A stretch of 64,000 nt of DNA from Fistularia commersonii (taxonomy: Eukaryota > Chordata > Actinopteri > Syngnathiformes > Fistulariidae), in contig JBBMNZ010000026.1 in assembly GCA_037954325.1 (NCBI GenBank), positions 6,637,501 through 6,701,500 of the forward strand, read 5' to 3'. The notes beneath the pieces were generated by a model. The model had not been told where the DNA came from. It did not search any database and saw only the letters and a list, made by a program, of their open reading frames with translations. Below, in pieces: positions 14,001-25,705 of the stretch. The stretch's first letter is position 1, and each line of letters begins with the position of its first letter. The position numbers and the translations under genes were made by a program.

Positions 14001-17000
14001 CCTCAGTGGAAGAAAATATCTCCTGTCTAGGTTCTGCATTATCTGGCACACATCCTGCACAACAGAGTTCCAGCTAACCTCTTGTTTAACCTAAGGCTAA
14101 GTTACAACAGGATAAAATGAAGGGATGCACCTCGACACATAAGCAAGATTTCCACGTGGAAGTTCCCCCCCTCCGTGAGTAAAGAAGACACATAATACAA
14201 ACAGTGAGCATTGTGACAGGACTGCGAAGCACGTCACAGAGGAACTGCTCCAAACTTAATGAAATAACTTTGAAGCCTGGTAAAACATTCATTGTAGAGA
14301 GTGTGTTAGTGTTCCCTCCGTTAAGTCTGCAAAACAAAAAACGCACATACCAGAAGGAACAATGTTTTAAAGTCAACAGAGGCCACGGCTTTTATCCAAC
14401 GTGAGTGCCAAAATCAAGAAAAATTAACAAGGACAGTCAGAACTTTATCATACTTTCTTTTCACAATCATGGACGGAATCACATGTGTTTGTGGGACCAA
14501 TAAGTTGCTGACTTTAATTGCTTTGCTTTTATTCCGCCAGCAAAGTACTTTCAGGAAGCAGTTATACTTAGAGGAAAAAAACAAAACAACAACAATCGAT
14601 AGATGCTTCTCATATTCAGGACTTTAAATGAGACACTGCCATTAGCCAAAGGATATTGTTGCTGCATGCAACAATTGAGTTTGACAACTTTCATTTGACA
14701 TACTGGCACTTTTAAAATTAAAAATCACAGTTAGACCATGACCATTATTTTCATATATCTGACCTGAACATTTAAAAGTAATTGATTTTTTTTTTTTTTT
14801 TTTTTTTTACTTAAATCAAATCAATGATCAAATGCCTTTTTATTTTGCTTGGATTCCCAATAAATGAATTATAAAAAAATGTAGCATCCTTTTTAAAAAT
14901 TAACAGGATTTATATTTTTCCACAATGTAAGCTTTTGACAAGACAAAAAAAACAGGGGATTAACACATGTTAACTTCATATTTTTAATGCCATAGTTTGA
15001 CCAGGCTTTGGGGCATCCTCCTGCAGAGGAGTGGCCCACTGCAGAAGATTCAACATGTCAAACACATTATCATATTAACAGATTTGTTCCCCTAATGACA
15101 CTAATACTTTAATACTTCTGTAAATTAAAAAAAAATAAACAGAGAAGGAGCACTGATTATGAAAGATCACAGAGAAGGTCAGAACAGTAGATCCAAAGGA
15201 CCAGTCACCACAGTTTTTTTTTTTTTTTTTAAGAGCTTTTCCCGTCTACCACTTAGGGACAATGAGTTTGAACTAAGTGGTTTTTTTTTTTTTTACTTTT
15301 AATTAACTACATGTCCTACTCCATGTTTTGAGACAATTGCCGGTTTGGAAACTTGTCAGTTTAAGACATTGACAGTTTGTGTGTCATGATCAGGTTTAAC
15401 ATTGCCTTCATGGATAGCTTTCTATTTGGTCCATACAATTCTTCAATGGCTAAAAATCGGTCTGTCACTGGACAATGTGATACTTTATAATCTCACATAC
15501 ATACATGCATACATACGTGAGTGTCTGTGTGTGTGTGCATATACATGCAATCACCTGACTGACACAGTAGAGCTGTGACACATACTCCAACTTCAACTTT
15601 GGTGATCAAAGTCTTGAGTATGTGAGAATGGACCATGTGCACGCCGTATATGAAAATCACAAGATCTTGTCCAAACCTCATTCTGACTCACAAACAAACC
15701 CTGAAATCTACTCTGAAGCTGCATGTCGAGAGAGCAGACTTCGATACTACTCTCAGGTTCTTTGGGGCATGATCCAATTTCAGATAACTTACCGATAAAG
15801 ATGACAATGTCATCTCCTCTACCTTTCTAGATAAACGCTGAGTTTTAAATCCTGATGCATCAGATCACTGATAAAAAGTTATGCAACATTGTATTTGACC
15901 AGATTTTCCGTGCAAAGAATTCATGCTACCTGGAAAAGGATGTCAAGCTAAGGACACACAAAGAGCAAATAAAGCTGGAGGACAGACTGGCAAAACTGCT
16001 CGAAATACTTTCAAAAGCTTAAAAAGATAAAATGTTTATTTGAAATTAGAGAGGGAAAATAAACAAGAAGTTGTTGCACAAAATTAGAAGCCTGTAAATA
16101 TTAATATGCTATGCAAATAGAAGAGTGAGTTATGCTATTTGCGTCCTCACTAAAGTGTGGCTGGCAAACATGAGAATGATTTACTTAACTGCAATTATTC
16201 ATACGGATCACTTCTCTGCATTTCGCCAGCTCAGACATGCCAGTATGACTCCTTTATTGGGATCTGCATCAAGACATTTCCCCAAACTTGTAAAAAAGAC
16301 AAATAATCTCGAGGAGTTAATTTCTGAATGTATTCATTCATTGTGTGTAAGTATGGCTACCGATGATCTTTGAAGCAACAATAAAGACTGAGTGTGCAAC
16401 CTTCTGATCTAATGGGCAGAGAAGAGCAGCCACAGAGTTTGACCAGGCAAACGTTCTTCACATTCCACACTTTTGCCCCAGGCAGCTATGGTATGGGTAT
16501 GACTAATGAGAGCAAGAGGGCTGCTAGGGTGTCAAATGTAGCACCCTTTGAGGCATTAATGGTGTTTGTGTCTGATAGACATGAGAAGGAATTCCTGGGT
16601 ATGAGCAGCAAAAATCAAGTGCTTCAAGCCCACAAAAACACAAAGAGAATAGAATTTATATGAGTGAGATCACTGCAGTGGTTAGTACTGCTAATCAACA
16701 GTTTGACAAGATAATATTCATAAAAATAAATAGAAAACTGGCTTTGGCGCACACAAGCGAACGTGTATTAACTTGAGCAGAAGTTCATGTATTTCAGCTC
16801 CCACTGACAAGCTGAGTAAGATGTCAGTCATGAGGATACATCTAGGAGTCACTGCATTGTTACATTGTATAAAGCAGACAATCCAGGCAAGAACTGGAAC
16901 TTCTGCATTGTTAGTTGGTGATAGGGAGCTCATTTATGATTCAGACTGAACTCTGATATGAACAGATTAGAATAAGAACAACTTTATTAATCCCGAAGGA

Positions 17001-20000
17001 AATTGCTGTAAGATTAGCACTGGCCTTTTGAGGTTATGATCAAGATTTTTTTCTTAAAACACATGAGAATACTTGTTACAATTTTCAGTAGTGCTATCAT
17101 ATAGTTCTTAAATGTAGTGGTGGGAAAGTAAATTTTTAGTGACATGGAAAAGTGTCAGGTCTCTGGGATGAGGGTGAATGAAGAGAAAAATGAATGAATA
17201 GTTGCAGAATTAACCTACCATGAGAACTGTAATTTAAGCTGATTACAAACACTCATTTCCTTGTCCAAGTGATATTTGACAGTAAATGTTATTTGACGGT
17301 AAACTACTGAACAGTGCATAATCAGATATTACAATCCAAAGCTAGCAGTGTTCGGCAGCACAATTACCTGCAATTGTAATTGGGATCGCAGAGTGGAAAT
17401 AGTTCAGATTTCATCTGGAGACCCTTGGAATTTCTCTTTTTCCTTTTTTGCAGCAGCAGTAGTTATTTTACAATTCAAGATGTCCCACGCAACACAGCCA
17501 AATAAATGAATGAATAGTAAGGGAGTACACATGAGGTTGGAAAATGAATTGAAACACTCTTCTTTCCTTTGGGATCTAATGTCAATTACAAGCATTGCTA
17601 TATTTTAATATTGGCATAGAATACATTTTGTTATGGTGAAATTTTAAAGTTATTTCACTTTGACTAAGTTTTATGAACCCCCTGAACTCCCTTCCCTGCA
17701 ACACCAACTAAGAAATAGTTGGCTCTAGAACTATCCGCTGGCCTAGCTTTAAGATTCAATAAATAAGCATTTTTGATAGCATATAATGAAGGGGAAAAAA
17801 AAGGTATGTTATGTTTAATGGTATAATTTTCAGTCTTGATGCTTTGGGTATGTGGTGAAACCGGCTGCATTAAACACAGAGACCACAGCAGTGGTTGAAG
17901 CAGTGAAGCATAAAGATGTTGAAACCAGAGGCTTTCAACTGCCTTGTTCTTGGTGAATATCTATAGAGGTAAAATAAAATGCTGCAGTATATTACCTCAA
18001 GTAATGCGCTTGTGAGATACTTTGACTCGTCTTAGTCTCAGTGGGATATTGAATTTTCAAAATGACTCGTCTATATGACTGCTTTGGTTACTGTGTAAAA
18101 TACACAAGATAGCAGAATATAGCACATTTTTTAAGATTGATGATGATCTCTTTAAAATATTGTGCAAATTTTTTTTAACCTATTTCAATTATAGTGTTAC
18201 TTTTAATTGGGTAAATGTACATGAATGGTTTTTAAGCATGTAATGCTGGTGAGGGTGGCCAGACAGAAGACATTACTGGTACATTTATTCAAATTGCTGT
18301 TATTACCTTCTATGAACTAGGGCTGCATGTTTAGCTTTCTTGCAAACTTTATGCCAAACCATTGATATCAAATTTGTATCTTTAGATTTATGAAAACCTA
18401 TTAAAGAGGTATAACTAAAAGAGTCTCAGACAATGTCCTTTTGTGTTCCATTTCTATTCTTCAGAGTTATTGATCAGTCAGACATTGGAAATACTGCATA
18501 TACATTTCTTTTAGTCAAAGCTTACTCCACACACCCACACATAGATGGTCAGAGGAGAGCACTTTAAGAATGTTGATGCAAAAAGCCTGGTTAGAGATCC
18601 TGTGTCTTAGTCGATCTGTGATACTTGCGGCCAATTTGAGACCAAGTCCAAGGATGTTGTTTGTTTAAAAAAATATATTGAATATGATCCACGGTCAAAG
18701 TGAAGGCCAAAAATAATCTGATTTATAAACCAGTACATTGGCAAGACATTTTCCCTTAATATATCACGGTCTGCTTAAAAATGTGTGCACATGAATTAGC
18801 CTCACATTCCACCCTCTACACACCCACAATCAACCATAGATGGTCAGCGCAGAGGACTTTAAGAATGTTGACGCGTGAACGTAGACCTGCTGATCCAGGA
18901 GTTTCAGCCAATCAGGGCAATCAATTATAATGAAATAAAAATGATGAAGAGGGGGAAAAAAAAAAAACCACACACTATATCACAAAGGTTGACTATGAAG
19001 AAATTATGCTTAAAGTTGTGAGATGCAGTTTCAGGGCTTAAAATATTAATAGCAAACAATTTTACAACTTTTTTTTTTTTTTAAACTAATGCTACCTTGG
19101 GGTTTCTTAGCACCGTGTTCTAGCAGGATAAAGATATGTGGTGTGTTGATTGTGTGAGAACAAACAAAAGTCTAAGCCTTTCGATAATGGTCAAAATTTT
19201 GTGTGCAGGAGTAAATGATGTGCCGGGTGAATGGAGAAGGCTGAGACGGCCTGCCCCGGATGAATCTCTTGTAAGCAGACTTTTTCTTGACTGCACAGTT
19301 AGGACTGCTGTGGCAGTTGAAAAAAGAACTGTAGGCCCATACAATAAAATTACTAAGGTTTGTATAAATTGCAATTTTGTTATGGGACTGGGTGTATATT
19401 TGACATTACAACTGATAGTCTACATAATTCAGATACAATACTGCAATCTCATCAGTGAGAAGGCATTTTAATTCAGAAGACATTTAACATAATGAACAGC
19501 TCACGCTCCCACCGGTTTAGACAAGGTCTGCTGCATCACCAATAGAGGGAGCTGCACAGTTTGACAGGACCAAGGTCTACCCATAAGTCCTTATTCTAAA
19601 GATGACCAACCTGCCACCAAGCTCTGCATTTCCTTAACAGACCGCCCAATGTTCTTTCCTTCACATTGTGCCTGTGTTAAATTACCTAAGACAATCGCAT
19701 CACTCGGAAAAATACATCTGAGGTTTGGAACCGATTACAATTTAAGAATTGATAGAACAGATTGACGTTACAGTCGCAAACTTCCATATCAGTTCCCTGC
19801 CAGCGGGAAAACTAATTGGTGTCAGACTTTACTTGAGGTTTGCAGTATCTTTCAAAGATCTCTTCTTGACTGATAGGCAGTTATAGCGAACCTCAGCGAC
19901 ATTACACATTCAGCACATGAACAAAATGTGTCCTAACAAACAAACCCTGAGGAATAAGAAAATCCTTTCTAAGGCAACCCATTTTGGAAAGACTAAAAGA

Positions 20001-23000
20001 TACTGGAGTAACAACAATATTGCCAATATATTGCCAAAAAGAGGGGGGGGGGGTTAAGCACTGTTTAAGAATTTAAAAATAAATGAATTAAAATAACTAA
20101 ATCACCCACTCCAATAGTTCCTCAGCAGTTGAATGCCTCAAAAGTCTATAGCTATAATACAGGCATTGATATCCTCAGAGAGGAATGTTAGCCACCTACA
20201 AAAACAACCAGTTGCATAGCAACAAGTAAGGCTGCAGAAAATAGGAGTGAAACACAGATACAAGGCACAACAGTGATACAGAAAAATATGGAAGCGCAGT
20301 CCCTCAAGGCAAGACAGGACATTCTTTTCATTCACACACGAGGTCTGCACACTTCCTCTCTTCAATATAGGACTCAAACGTGGGCCTTCCGTGCATGTTG
20401 TCCAGTGGCGTTCAGTGGAAATTTCAATTTTTTCAAGTGTTTTTATCTGCCTGCTCGCTGAGAAAGAGCTGAGGCTATAGCAGCGGCAGCAGTCCTGTCA
20501 TACCCGGAACTTACAAGATTTACAACCACTGAATGATCAGGGAGGAACAATAGAGACTATGGACTCTACACACAAGATGAAGAGTTAAACTAGATAAATC
20601 TTTACAGCTGTGATGTAAATAAATTCTTTGGTTATACTGGATTCCTACTGCATTGTTTGGGAAACTTGATAAGATTATAAATATGCAGAAAGTATTCAGA
20701 TATACCATTTATGAAGAAAAAAAAAAAAGTTGTTAATCAACCATTTTAGGGACTATTTTGGCCATGCGCTAAAACAAATCCTTTTATACAATTCAAAGAG
20801 TTCTGTAATTTCATTATCGAGGCTCTACTCATTAGATAATCTCTGATGGATGGCTACAGTATTTCCGTCTACCAAGCAAACTGTTTTCCCAGCACCTGTC
20901 CCCTTGATAGTTATCAAATGAAGTAGTGTTGGGGGAGGGGGGGCGTAAATTAATAATAATAATAATGATAATATGTACAGTGAATTCTGAGCAGAGTTAT
21001 TAAAGAGTTTATCTTTAAAATACATATAAAAGAAAATGCCTGTAAAACACAAAGCAGAACCGGTAGTTAGTACATAAAATATTTGATTCTAATAGGGAAA
21101 GAAAAAAAAAAAAAAAGACTGATACAGAAGGCATTTGACTTCAGTTTACTCATCTTGGCCGCCCTTTATATTTCGTCCTATCCCAGAATTCACATGTGTA
21201 CTGACACTACACAAAGCAGCCAATAGCAGGGCAGGGAGGAAATGGTCTTGGAAGGCTGTCAGGCAGGGAGCAGATTTGACCATATATGGTCAAATCTGCA
21301 TTCAGCAAGACTGAGCAGCAGAGGCAGCAAAAGCAGAGGAAAATGAGTAGTATAGAGGTTTTGGAACATAAACCGAACAAATTATTGGGGAAAAGACCCT
21401 TGTTATCATACATGAAAGTATCTTTGCGTGTTGAGACAGAGTGCAACTTAGTAGTTGAGCCCTGAATGTGAAACAGAATAGCAAAACTGTGTCACACTGC
21501 GCACACACCCAGGGATTACTAACAGCTAAGGTTGAGCACTGAATGAATGGTGCATTGAGGGAGGGAATCCAAATTAAACACAAACTCAACATCTGATTGT
21601 TCTGTTTGCACAGAGACAGTGTTTGAAGCTCTAACAGGGAACATGGCTTCCACATTAGGTAATACGCTATGTGGCATTAGGACTTTATTTGAGGTCAGCC
21701 TCAAACAGAAAGACAAAAAGTATACACTAGAGACGCAAACAGTTCACAGAACACTATGGAAAAGGAAGCTGCGAACACAAATTTGGAGAATTTTGATTTG
21801 ATTATATAATATGATTCAGTTAAGGCTGTCTTACCAAATTCAATTATTGAACAAGATGTCTCTTTGCTTTCAGTCACACATATATATACATACCTCTGGA
21901 TATATATATATATATATAAATATATATATGTGACGAGAGTGAGGGGACTTATCAGGAATGTTTCACTCGCTCCTGCATTCACTCACACAGCTTCCTTCAT
22001 ATGGAAATCAGGGAATAAATTAGCAGGCATCCAGCTAAGGAAGAGAAAGGGTGAGATTGAAAGGATGAGGGAAGGGAATGACATGTGTTGAGCTGGACAT
22101 CTGATGCCCTCTCTATAAAGCCCTGTGTTCTTTACAGGAGGAAGCAACAATAGTGTGCTGAGTCACAGTGGCCTGCCACACTAACCTACTGAGTCACACA
22201 AAGAGACAGCTTCATCGGTTGACTATACTAAATCAGATTCAGACCTGGGGTCGTGTCACAGACCTAGCACCCCTCTGAACTCTCGAGACTTTGTTCAACA
22301 CAAAAAAAAAAAAAAGGAGGAAAATATGCGAGGGCACTTGTAAATTCACCCTGATGATTCTCCCGGTTTTGTTCAAAATGAAACAGTACAGTCGCACACA
22401 GCGCAACTGCAAATGGGGGACTAGAGCATCCTCACACCTCCACCCCCCCTCCCCGGTGACAAAAGGCCTCACTAGGAGTAAGTGTAGAACAAAGGCCCTG
22501 AGCAGCTGGCTGCCCACAGCTACGACACAGGCAGATGGGTAAGCCAGACAGATGCACCCCTCACATTAAGGATGGGAAAGGGTGGGAGGTTGTGAGAGCT
22601 TAGTAGATGAACGACCTTGTAGTAAGAGGGAAAAAAGAAAAAAATAAACGGGGTGGAGGGCGCGGAGGGGAGTTTATCCAGCAGCAAGCAGAATCTTGGA
22701 AAAGCTCATAAATTATACAAGCAATCTCAACTTTGAAATATTAACCAATGAAAGCAGACCCGCTGTACAACTTTCTTGTTTATTAGTTGTACCATTTTCT
22801 TAAAGCTGTCAACAGTGTAGTACGTCATTCAGTTTATTCCAGAGGTCCTCAAGTGCAAGGAGGAACACTGTCATCTTTATCCACTGCAATGCGGTCTGGA
22901 AATACAGTTTGGAAGAACAGACTCGTCCCACTTTTGAAACCTCGATTACCAACAGAGAATACTTGAATTTCCAGATGGACCCGTTGTCACATAAAGCTTG

Positions 23001-25703
23001 GGTGAGGTTTCATAAAATGGCACAAATACCACTCATAAAAGTGAAAATAAAACAAGGAATGATCTGTGAATCAACAGTCTGAACTCATTGCTTAAGATGT
23101 CCTAAAAACCTAATACCGTCCGCAGTACTCCGCAGCTAAACCCTAAAGATCCAATGGTTCTGTTAATGCAGGGAACACTGATCTTGCTATTCTATTGTTA
23201 AAAGAAAATTAACTGGAAAATATCTCATAACATATAATACCATCACAATCCTTAGTTCCTCCCGTCAGAGATAAGAATATACATACTGAGGCAATAATAG
23301 TTGTGGTGATACAGTCTGGCAAGGGGGGGGGGGGGGGGGGGGGGGGATTAGTGCTTAAAACAAATTAAACTGTAAATCTAAAAGAGAATATTCAGCGTAA
23401 ATATTTGGATAGCGGCGGGACTCTAAGCACGTTCTCTAAAACCAAACTCTGAACCACTCAGCCAAAGAGGCTTGTTAGCAAACTAGGTGCTGTAGTTAGT
23501 TATCCTGTTTAAAAGGTCTGGTGCAAATAGATGTCATTGTATTATAATTACATCAATTGTACACTCTATCTACTACTGCTGGCGTGCTCAAGAACTTTGC
23601 CATTTTTAGTGCTATCAGTACACACACACACACACACACACAACATTGCAAATCGCCAACACAACAGATAGAAATGTGGCTCTTAGATGGAAAAAAGTGA
23701 AAAATACTTCAATGAATCACAATTGTTGACATATTTAATTTACAAATAGTGCTGTTCAAGTGTTGCTATTTTGGCACAAAGTAATGCTCAACTTTCACCA
23801 CACTCATTGTTGTATACAGTGAGTGAGGCTCATCTTAACTTTAAGCTTCACTGCCACCTTTGAATCGTCGATCTTTATCTTGCAACAATTTTCAACTAGG
23901 CATGGAGCCATTATGTACAAGTCCTGTTTTTTTGTAAAAGAAAAGTTTAGTGGGTTGAATACAATCCATTGATATTATGCATGCATATTTGGATTCTTTC
24001 CAAGTAAATGGAGAGAAGCGCACACATTCAAACTGATTAATTGCAGATTTCATATCAAATGAGCTTTTTATATTCTATCTCACTTGAGGAATTTGCCTGA
24101 AGCTTGCTCTGCACATAAGGATCTCAGTCTCTCAACTTTTAATTCAGTTGTGAAAGTTAACTTTGTTCAGCCGAGACACCATTACTGTGCTCAGATATAG
24201 TGAACAGAGACCAGTTCATTCTGACAGACGGAGCGGGCAGAAGGAGCGTCGCACTAGCCAACCTACAAGACAAACCATTGAACAGGGTGTCGAGAGGATT
24301 TGAGTATATGTGATGACACGCCAAGGGATCCAGCCTCCAATGCAAAATCAGTCTGACATGACAGGCAGCGTATTTGGGCATACAAGTTGCAGGGACAGAC
24401 CAGATCTTATCGCTGTTACTCGGGGTCAGGACCTGTACACTTGTCAGCTACCTTACAAAAACAAAAAGCCTCCAATTCAGCACCCTCTTCCGTGGCTGTA
24501 CTCATTCACTCTGAGGGAAACATGCTGAAGCCCCCTGTTGGATTAAAATTTAAAGACATCTTTTGGGTTCCAAAGAAGCTCCATTGTGAAAGCTGAATTG
24601 TGTAAGAAGAATGTATGTATTGACAAGGCTTCAAGGCTTCTTGTTTACAGCCAAACACGAGTTAGATGTGGGCTCGCCTCACCCAGGAGTGATTCAAGTT
24701 GAAGTGGAGTGCTTCCTTATATGGAGGTAAGATTCTGAAGACTCTTTGCTCCAGGGCTTTTGTGTAGTTTTTGTTGTACACATGAGGGCATGTTAACAGC
24801 GCGCTGGTAAACATTAATTCTGAGGTACACTGGTATGAAAACTCAGCAATTCTGCCACAACGAGGCACATTTGAAATGAAAATTACAGTTAAGAGGGAAC
24901 AAGACTGAGTTCAACACGATCTATATTTTATGGGCAATGTTTAAACATTCGCAATAGCCTTAATGCGATCCTTCAGAAGAGTTTTCACTTATCTATAATG
25001 ACACAAAGACCCAAAAAAATGTATCTGCATAAATAATCTGTAAAGACAACAAATGCATAAAACACAGATTACGTGCACAATGTCTTTCAAAACGTGAACT
25101 TTCAGTGCAATCCGGCCCTTTAATGAAAAACCAGTCTGTTAGTAAATAAAGCCATCATGATGTAAGATCATTCAGAAAATCATTACAAAAGATGTCCGAC
25201 GGTTGGCTGGAGTGGAAAACCCTGAGCCGTCCCATCGGTGAGGTTTAATTTTTTCCCGTACCAGAGGAAAGCTGCGAGATCATCACATTCAAAAGGGTTT
25301 ATCTAGGCATGAATCTGCACAGAGAAACAATAGAAATCCATTTAATCTAATAGCCCATTTGAAAATGACACAGGAGGATAATTCTGTGAAATGAGGTACA
25401 AAGAGAAAGCCAAATGCACTAAGTGATAGCAAAATTCAGCAAAAGAATGACAGGTAAATTATTCCAAAGGAATACTGTGGCAATAATCACTCACTGTTTT
25501 CAACTTACCTTGTGAAGAGGGAGAACGAGGAATGCACCACCACCACTGGCCTCAATAATAATGGCAACAAACTTGGGGTTAACTGCACAGAAGGAGCTGT
25601 CCCATGTCACCCTTGACACCCGTATATCATCGTAGCATTGATCGTTTTTCACCGCCTGGCCAAAGACATGACGGAATTTGCTCTGCCGTACAACTCGTCG
25701 CAT
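5091..25703 (-). CDS. coro1c: Coronin-1C, canonical isoform (10 coding exons, 473 aa)
   Basis: Coronin-1C is an F-actin and Arp2/3 regulator at the cell cortex and lamellipodia that cooperates with cofilin in filament turnover. The exons (minus strand) are 25705-25509, 11409-11287, 8832-8703, 8511-8330, 8066-7947, 7832-7728, 7596-7451, 6732-6675, 6569-6327 and 5210-5091. All have GT-AG borders, and their phases join into one frame of 473 residues, against 474 in human. The N-terminus [19 protein letters not shown] is the conserved coronin signature. Residues of about 1-350 form the WD-repeat propeller (for example [15 protein letters not shown] and [19 protein letters not shown]). A unique linker follows at about 354-434. 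The last 39 residues form the coiled coil with trimerisation motif RIIKLE. The sequence fits 1C better than 1A, 1B or 6. The start is the ATG at 25703-25701, two bases into the exon. Intron 2 (14.1 kb) is by far the longest. Confidence 0.96.
5211..6326 (-). other. coro1c: coro1c intron before the last exon
   Basis: This is a 1.1-kb intron. A GC-richer stretch at about 5880-6110 starts with GCACGGTGGCAGGGCCCGGTG, which vaguely resembles the start of teleost interspersed repeats, but I cannot assign it. No nested gene is seen. Confidence 0.5.
6327..6569 (-). CDS. coro1c: coro1c exon: end of propeller region and linker
   Basis: It encodes 81 residues beginning [15 protein letters not shown], the conserved post-propeller segment, and running into the divergent Ser/Pro/Lys-rich linker ([13 protein letters not shown]). 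The donor is GTGAGT and the exon ends in phase 0. Confidence 0.94.
6675..6732 (-). CDS. coro1c: coro1c exon: [19 protein letters not shown]
   Basis: A 58-bp exon encoding 19 residues that are nearly identical to human coronin-1C. It completes the split arginine codon from the previous exon. Confidence 0.95.
7040..7190 (+). mobile_element. Remnant of a hAT-type (BED zinc finger) transposase
   Basis: On the plus strand, inside a coro1c intron, one frame reads [20 protein letters not shown] followed by [13 protein letters not shown]. This matches the start of BED-finger hAT transposases: Trp, then VVCxLCKK, then a His-Lys-Ser-Thr turn. The expected LxxHLxxxH tail is degraded, and an in-frame stop lies just upstream. 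Neither terminal inverted repeat was found, so this is a dead fragment. The family assignment rests on motif resemblance only. Confidence 0.45.
7451..7596 (-). CDS. coro1c: coro1c exon: [10 protein letters not shown] to NKCEIA
   Basis: It encodes 48 residues of the last propeller blade ([18 protein letters not shown] is a coronin hallmark) plus two bases of a split Arg codon. The splice sites are TTTTTACAG and GTGAGC. Confidence 0.96.
7728..7832 (-). CDS. coro1c: coro1c exon: propeller blade
   Basis: A 105-bp exon encoding 35 residues, including [16 protein letters not shown] and YLCGK, as in human coronin-1C. Confidence 0.95.
7947..8066 (-). CDS. coro1c: coro1c exon: propeller blade with [10 protein letters not shown]
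   Basis: A 120-bp exon encoding 40 residues ([19 protein letters not shown] and [16 protein letters not shown]). Both borders are phase 0. Confidence 0.96.
8330..8511 (-). CDS. coro1c: coro1c exon: two propeller blades
   Basis: It encodes [19 protein letters not shown] to [12 protein letters not shown] (60 residues) after completing a split Gly codon. The [10 protein letters not shown] and [15 protein letters not shown] blade motifs are clear. Confidence 0.96.
8703..8832 (-). CDS. coro1c: coro1c exon: VWQIPENG to NVLLSA
   Basis: It encodes 43 residues plus one base. It contains [19 protein letters not shown], one of the most conserved coronin propeller segments. Confidence 0.96.
8833..11286 (-). 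other. coro1c: coro1c intron
   Basis: A 2.45-kb AT-rich intron. Visible structure is limited to an 18-base C homopolymer at 9978-9995 and a long A homopolymer at about 11011-11040. No nested gene or RNA is recognised. Confidence 0.6.
11287..11409 (-). CDS. coro1c: coro1c exon: first propeller repeat
   Basis: A 123-bp exon encoding 41 residues, [20 protein letters not shown] to GSEDCTVM. The GH...WCPHND and SGSEDCTV parts are classic WD-repeat landmarks. Confidence 0.96.
16978..17008 (+). repeat. Teleost interspersed-repeat tail
   Basis: The segment ACTTTATTAATCCCGAAGG is a tail seen very often at the ends of interspersed, probably non-LTR, repeats in fish genomes. The body of the element is not recognisable here. 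Confidence 0.4.
18540..18874 (+). repeat. Diverged 40-bp direct repeat pair
   Basis: Segments 18540-18579 and 18835-18874 match at 36 of 40 positions with no gaps (core ACTTTAAGAATGTTGA), and each follows a CACACCCACA-like stretch. They sit 295 bp apart, which suggests a local duplication or two copies of a small repeat. Confidence 0.6.
21270..21299. promoter_or_regulatory. Perfect 30-bp palindrome containing a CArG box
   Basis: The left half, GCAGATTTGACCATA, is followed without spacer by its exact reverse complement. The centre, CCATATATGG at 21280-21289, fits the SRF-binding CArG consensus CC(A/T)6GG exactly. It lies in the large coro1c intron, about 4.2 kb downstream of the exon carrying the start codon. 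Binding is inferred from sequence only. Confidence 0.5.
21876..21932. repeat. AT-rich microsatellite with hairpin potential
   Basis: It runs from CACATATATATA through (AT)n to TATATATATGTG. The ends are complementary, so it can fold on itself. Confidence 0.6.
23323..23346 (+). repeat. 24-base G homopolymer
   Basis: An uninterrupted run of G in the large coro1c intron. It has G-quadruplex potential, and its length is likely to be unstable or misread. Confidence 0.85.
23621..23642 (+). repeat. (CA)11 microsatellite
   Basis: A perfect dinucleotide repeat in the large coro1c intron. Confidence 0.9.
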
Positions 25704-25705
25704 AT
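25509..25705 (-). CDS. coro1c: coro1c first canonical coding exon with start codon
   Basis: The exon begins AT|ATG after a TTCACAG acceptor. The ATG at 25703-25701 opens [19 protein letters not shown] and the exon ends at LVLPLHK. The two bases before ATG matter. When the upstream exon that ends at 35755 with a single G is spliced on, they form GAT (Asp), so the frame stays open through the canonical start codon. This exon is therefore the shared acceptor for both promoters. Confidence 0.96.

Larger units (their letters stand above)
11410..25508 (-). other. coro1c: coro1c large intron (14.1 kb)
   Basis: The longest intron of the gene. It holds homopolymers and microsatellites: poly-T near 14790, (TA)n near 21900, 24 G at 23323-23346 and (CA)n at 23621-23642. 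It also holds a diverged 40-bp direct repeat pair (18540 and 18835), a repeat tail at 16978, and a CArG palindrome at 21270-21299. Short open frames at 16125-16663 match nothing I know. Long introns at this position often carry enhancers, but I cannot show that here. Confidence 0.6.

Noticed and set aside
16125..16663. Two adjacent plus-strand open frames in the large coro1c intron
   Set aside because: Different frames separated by stops, with no similarity I recognise. Chance open frames are more likely.
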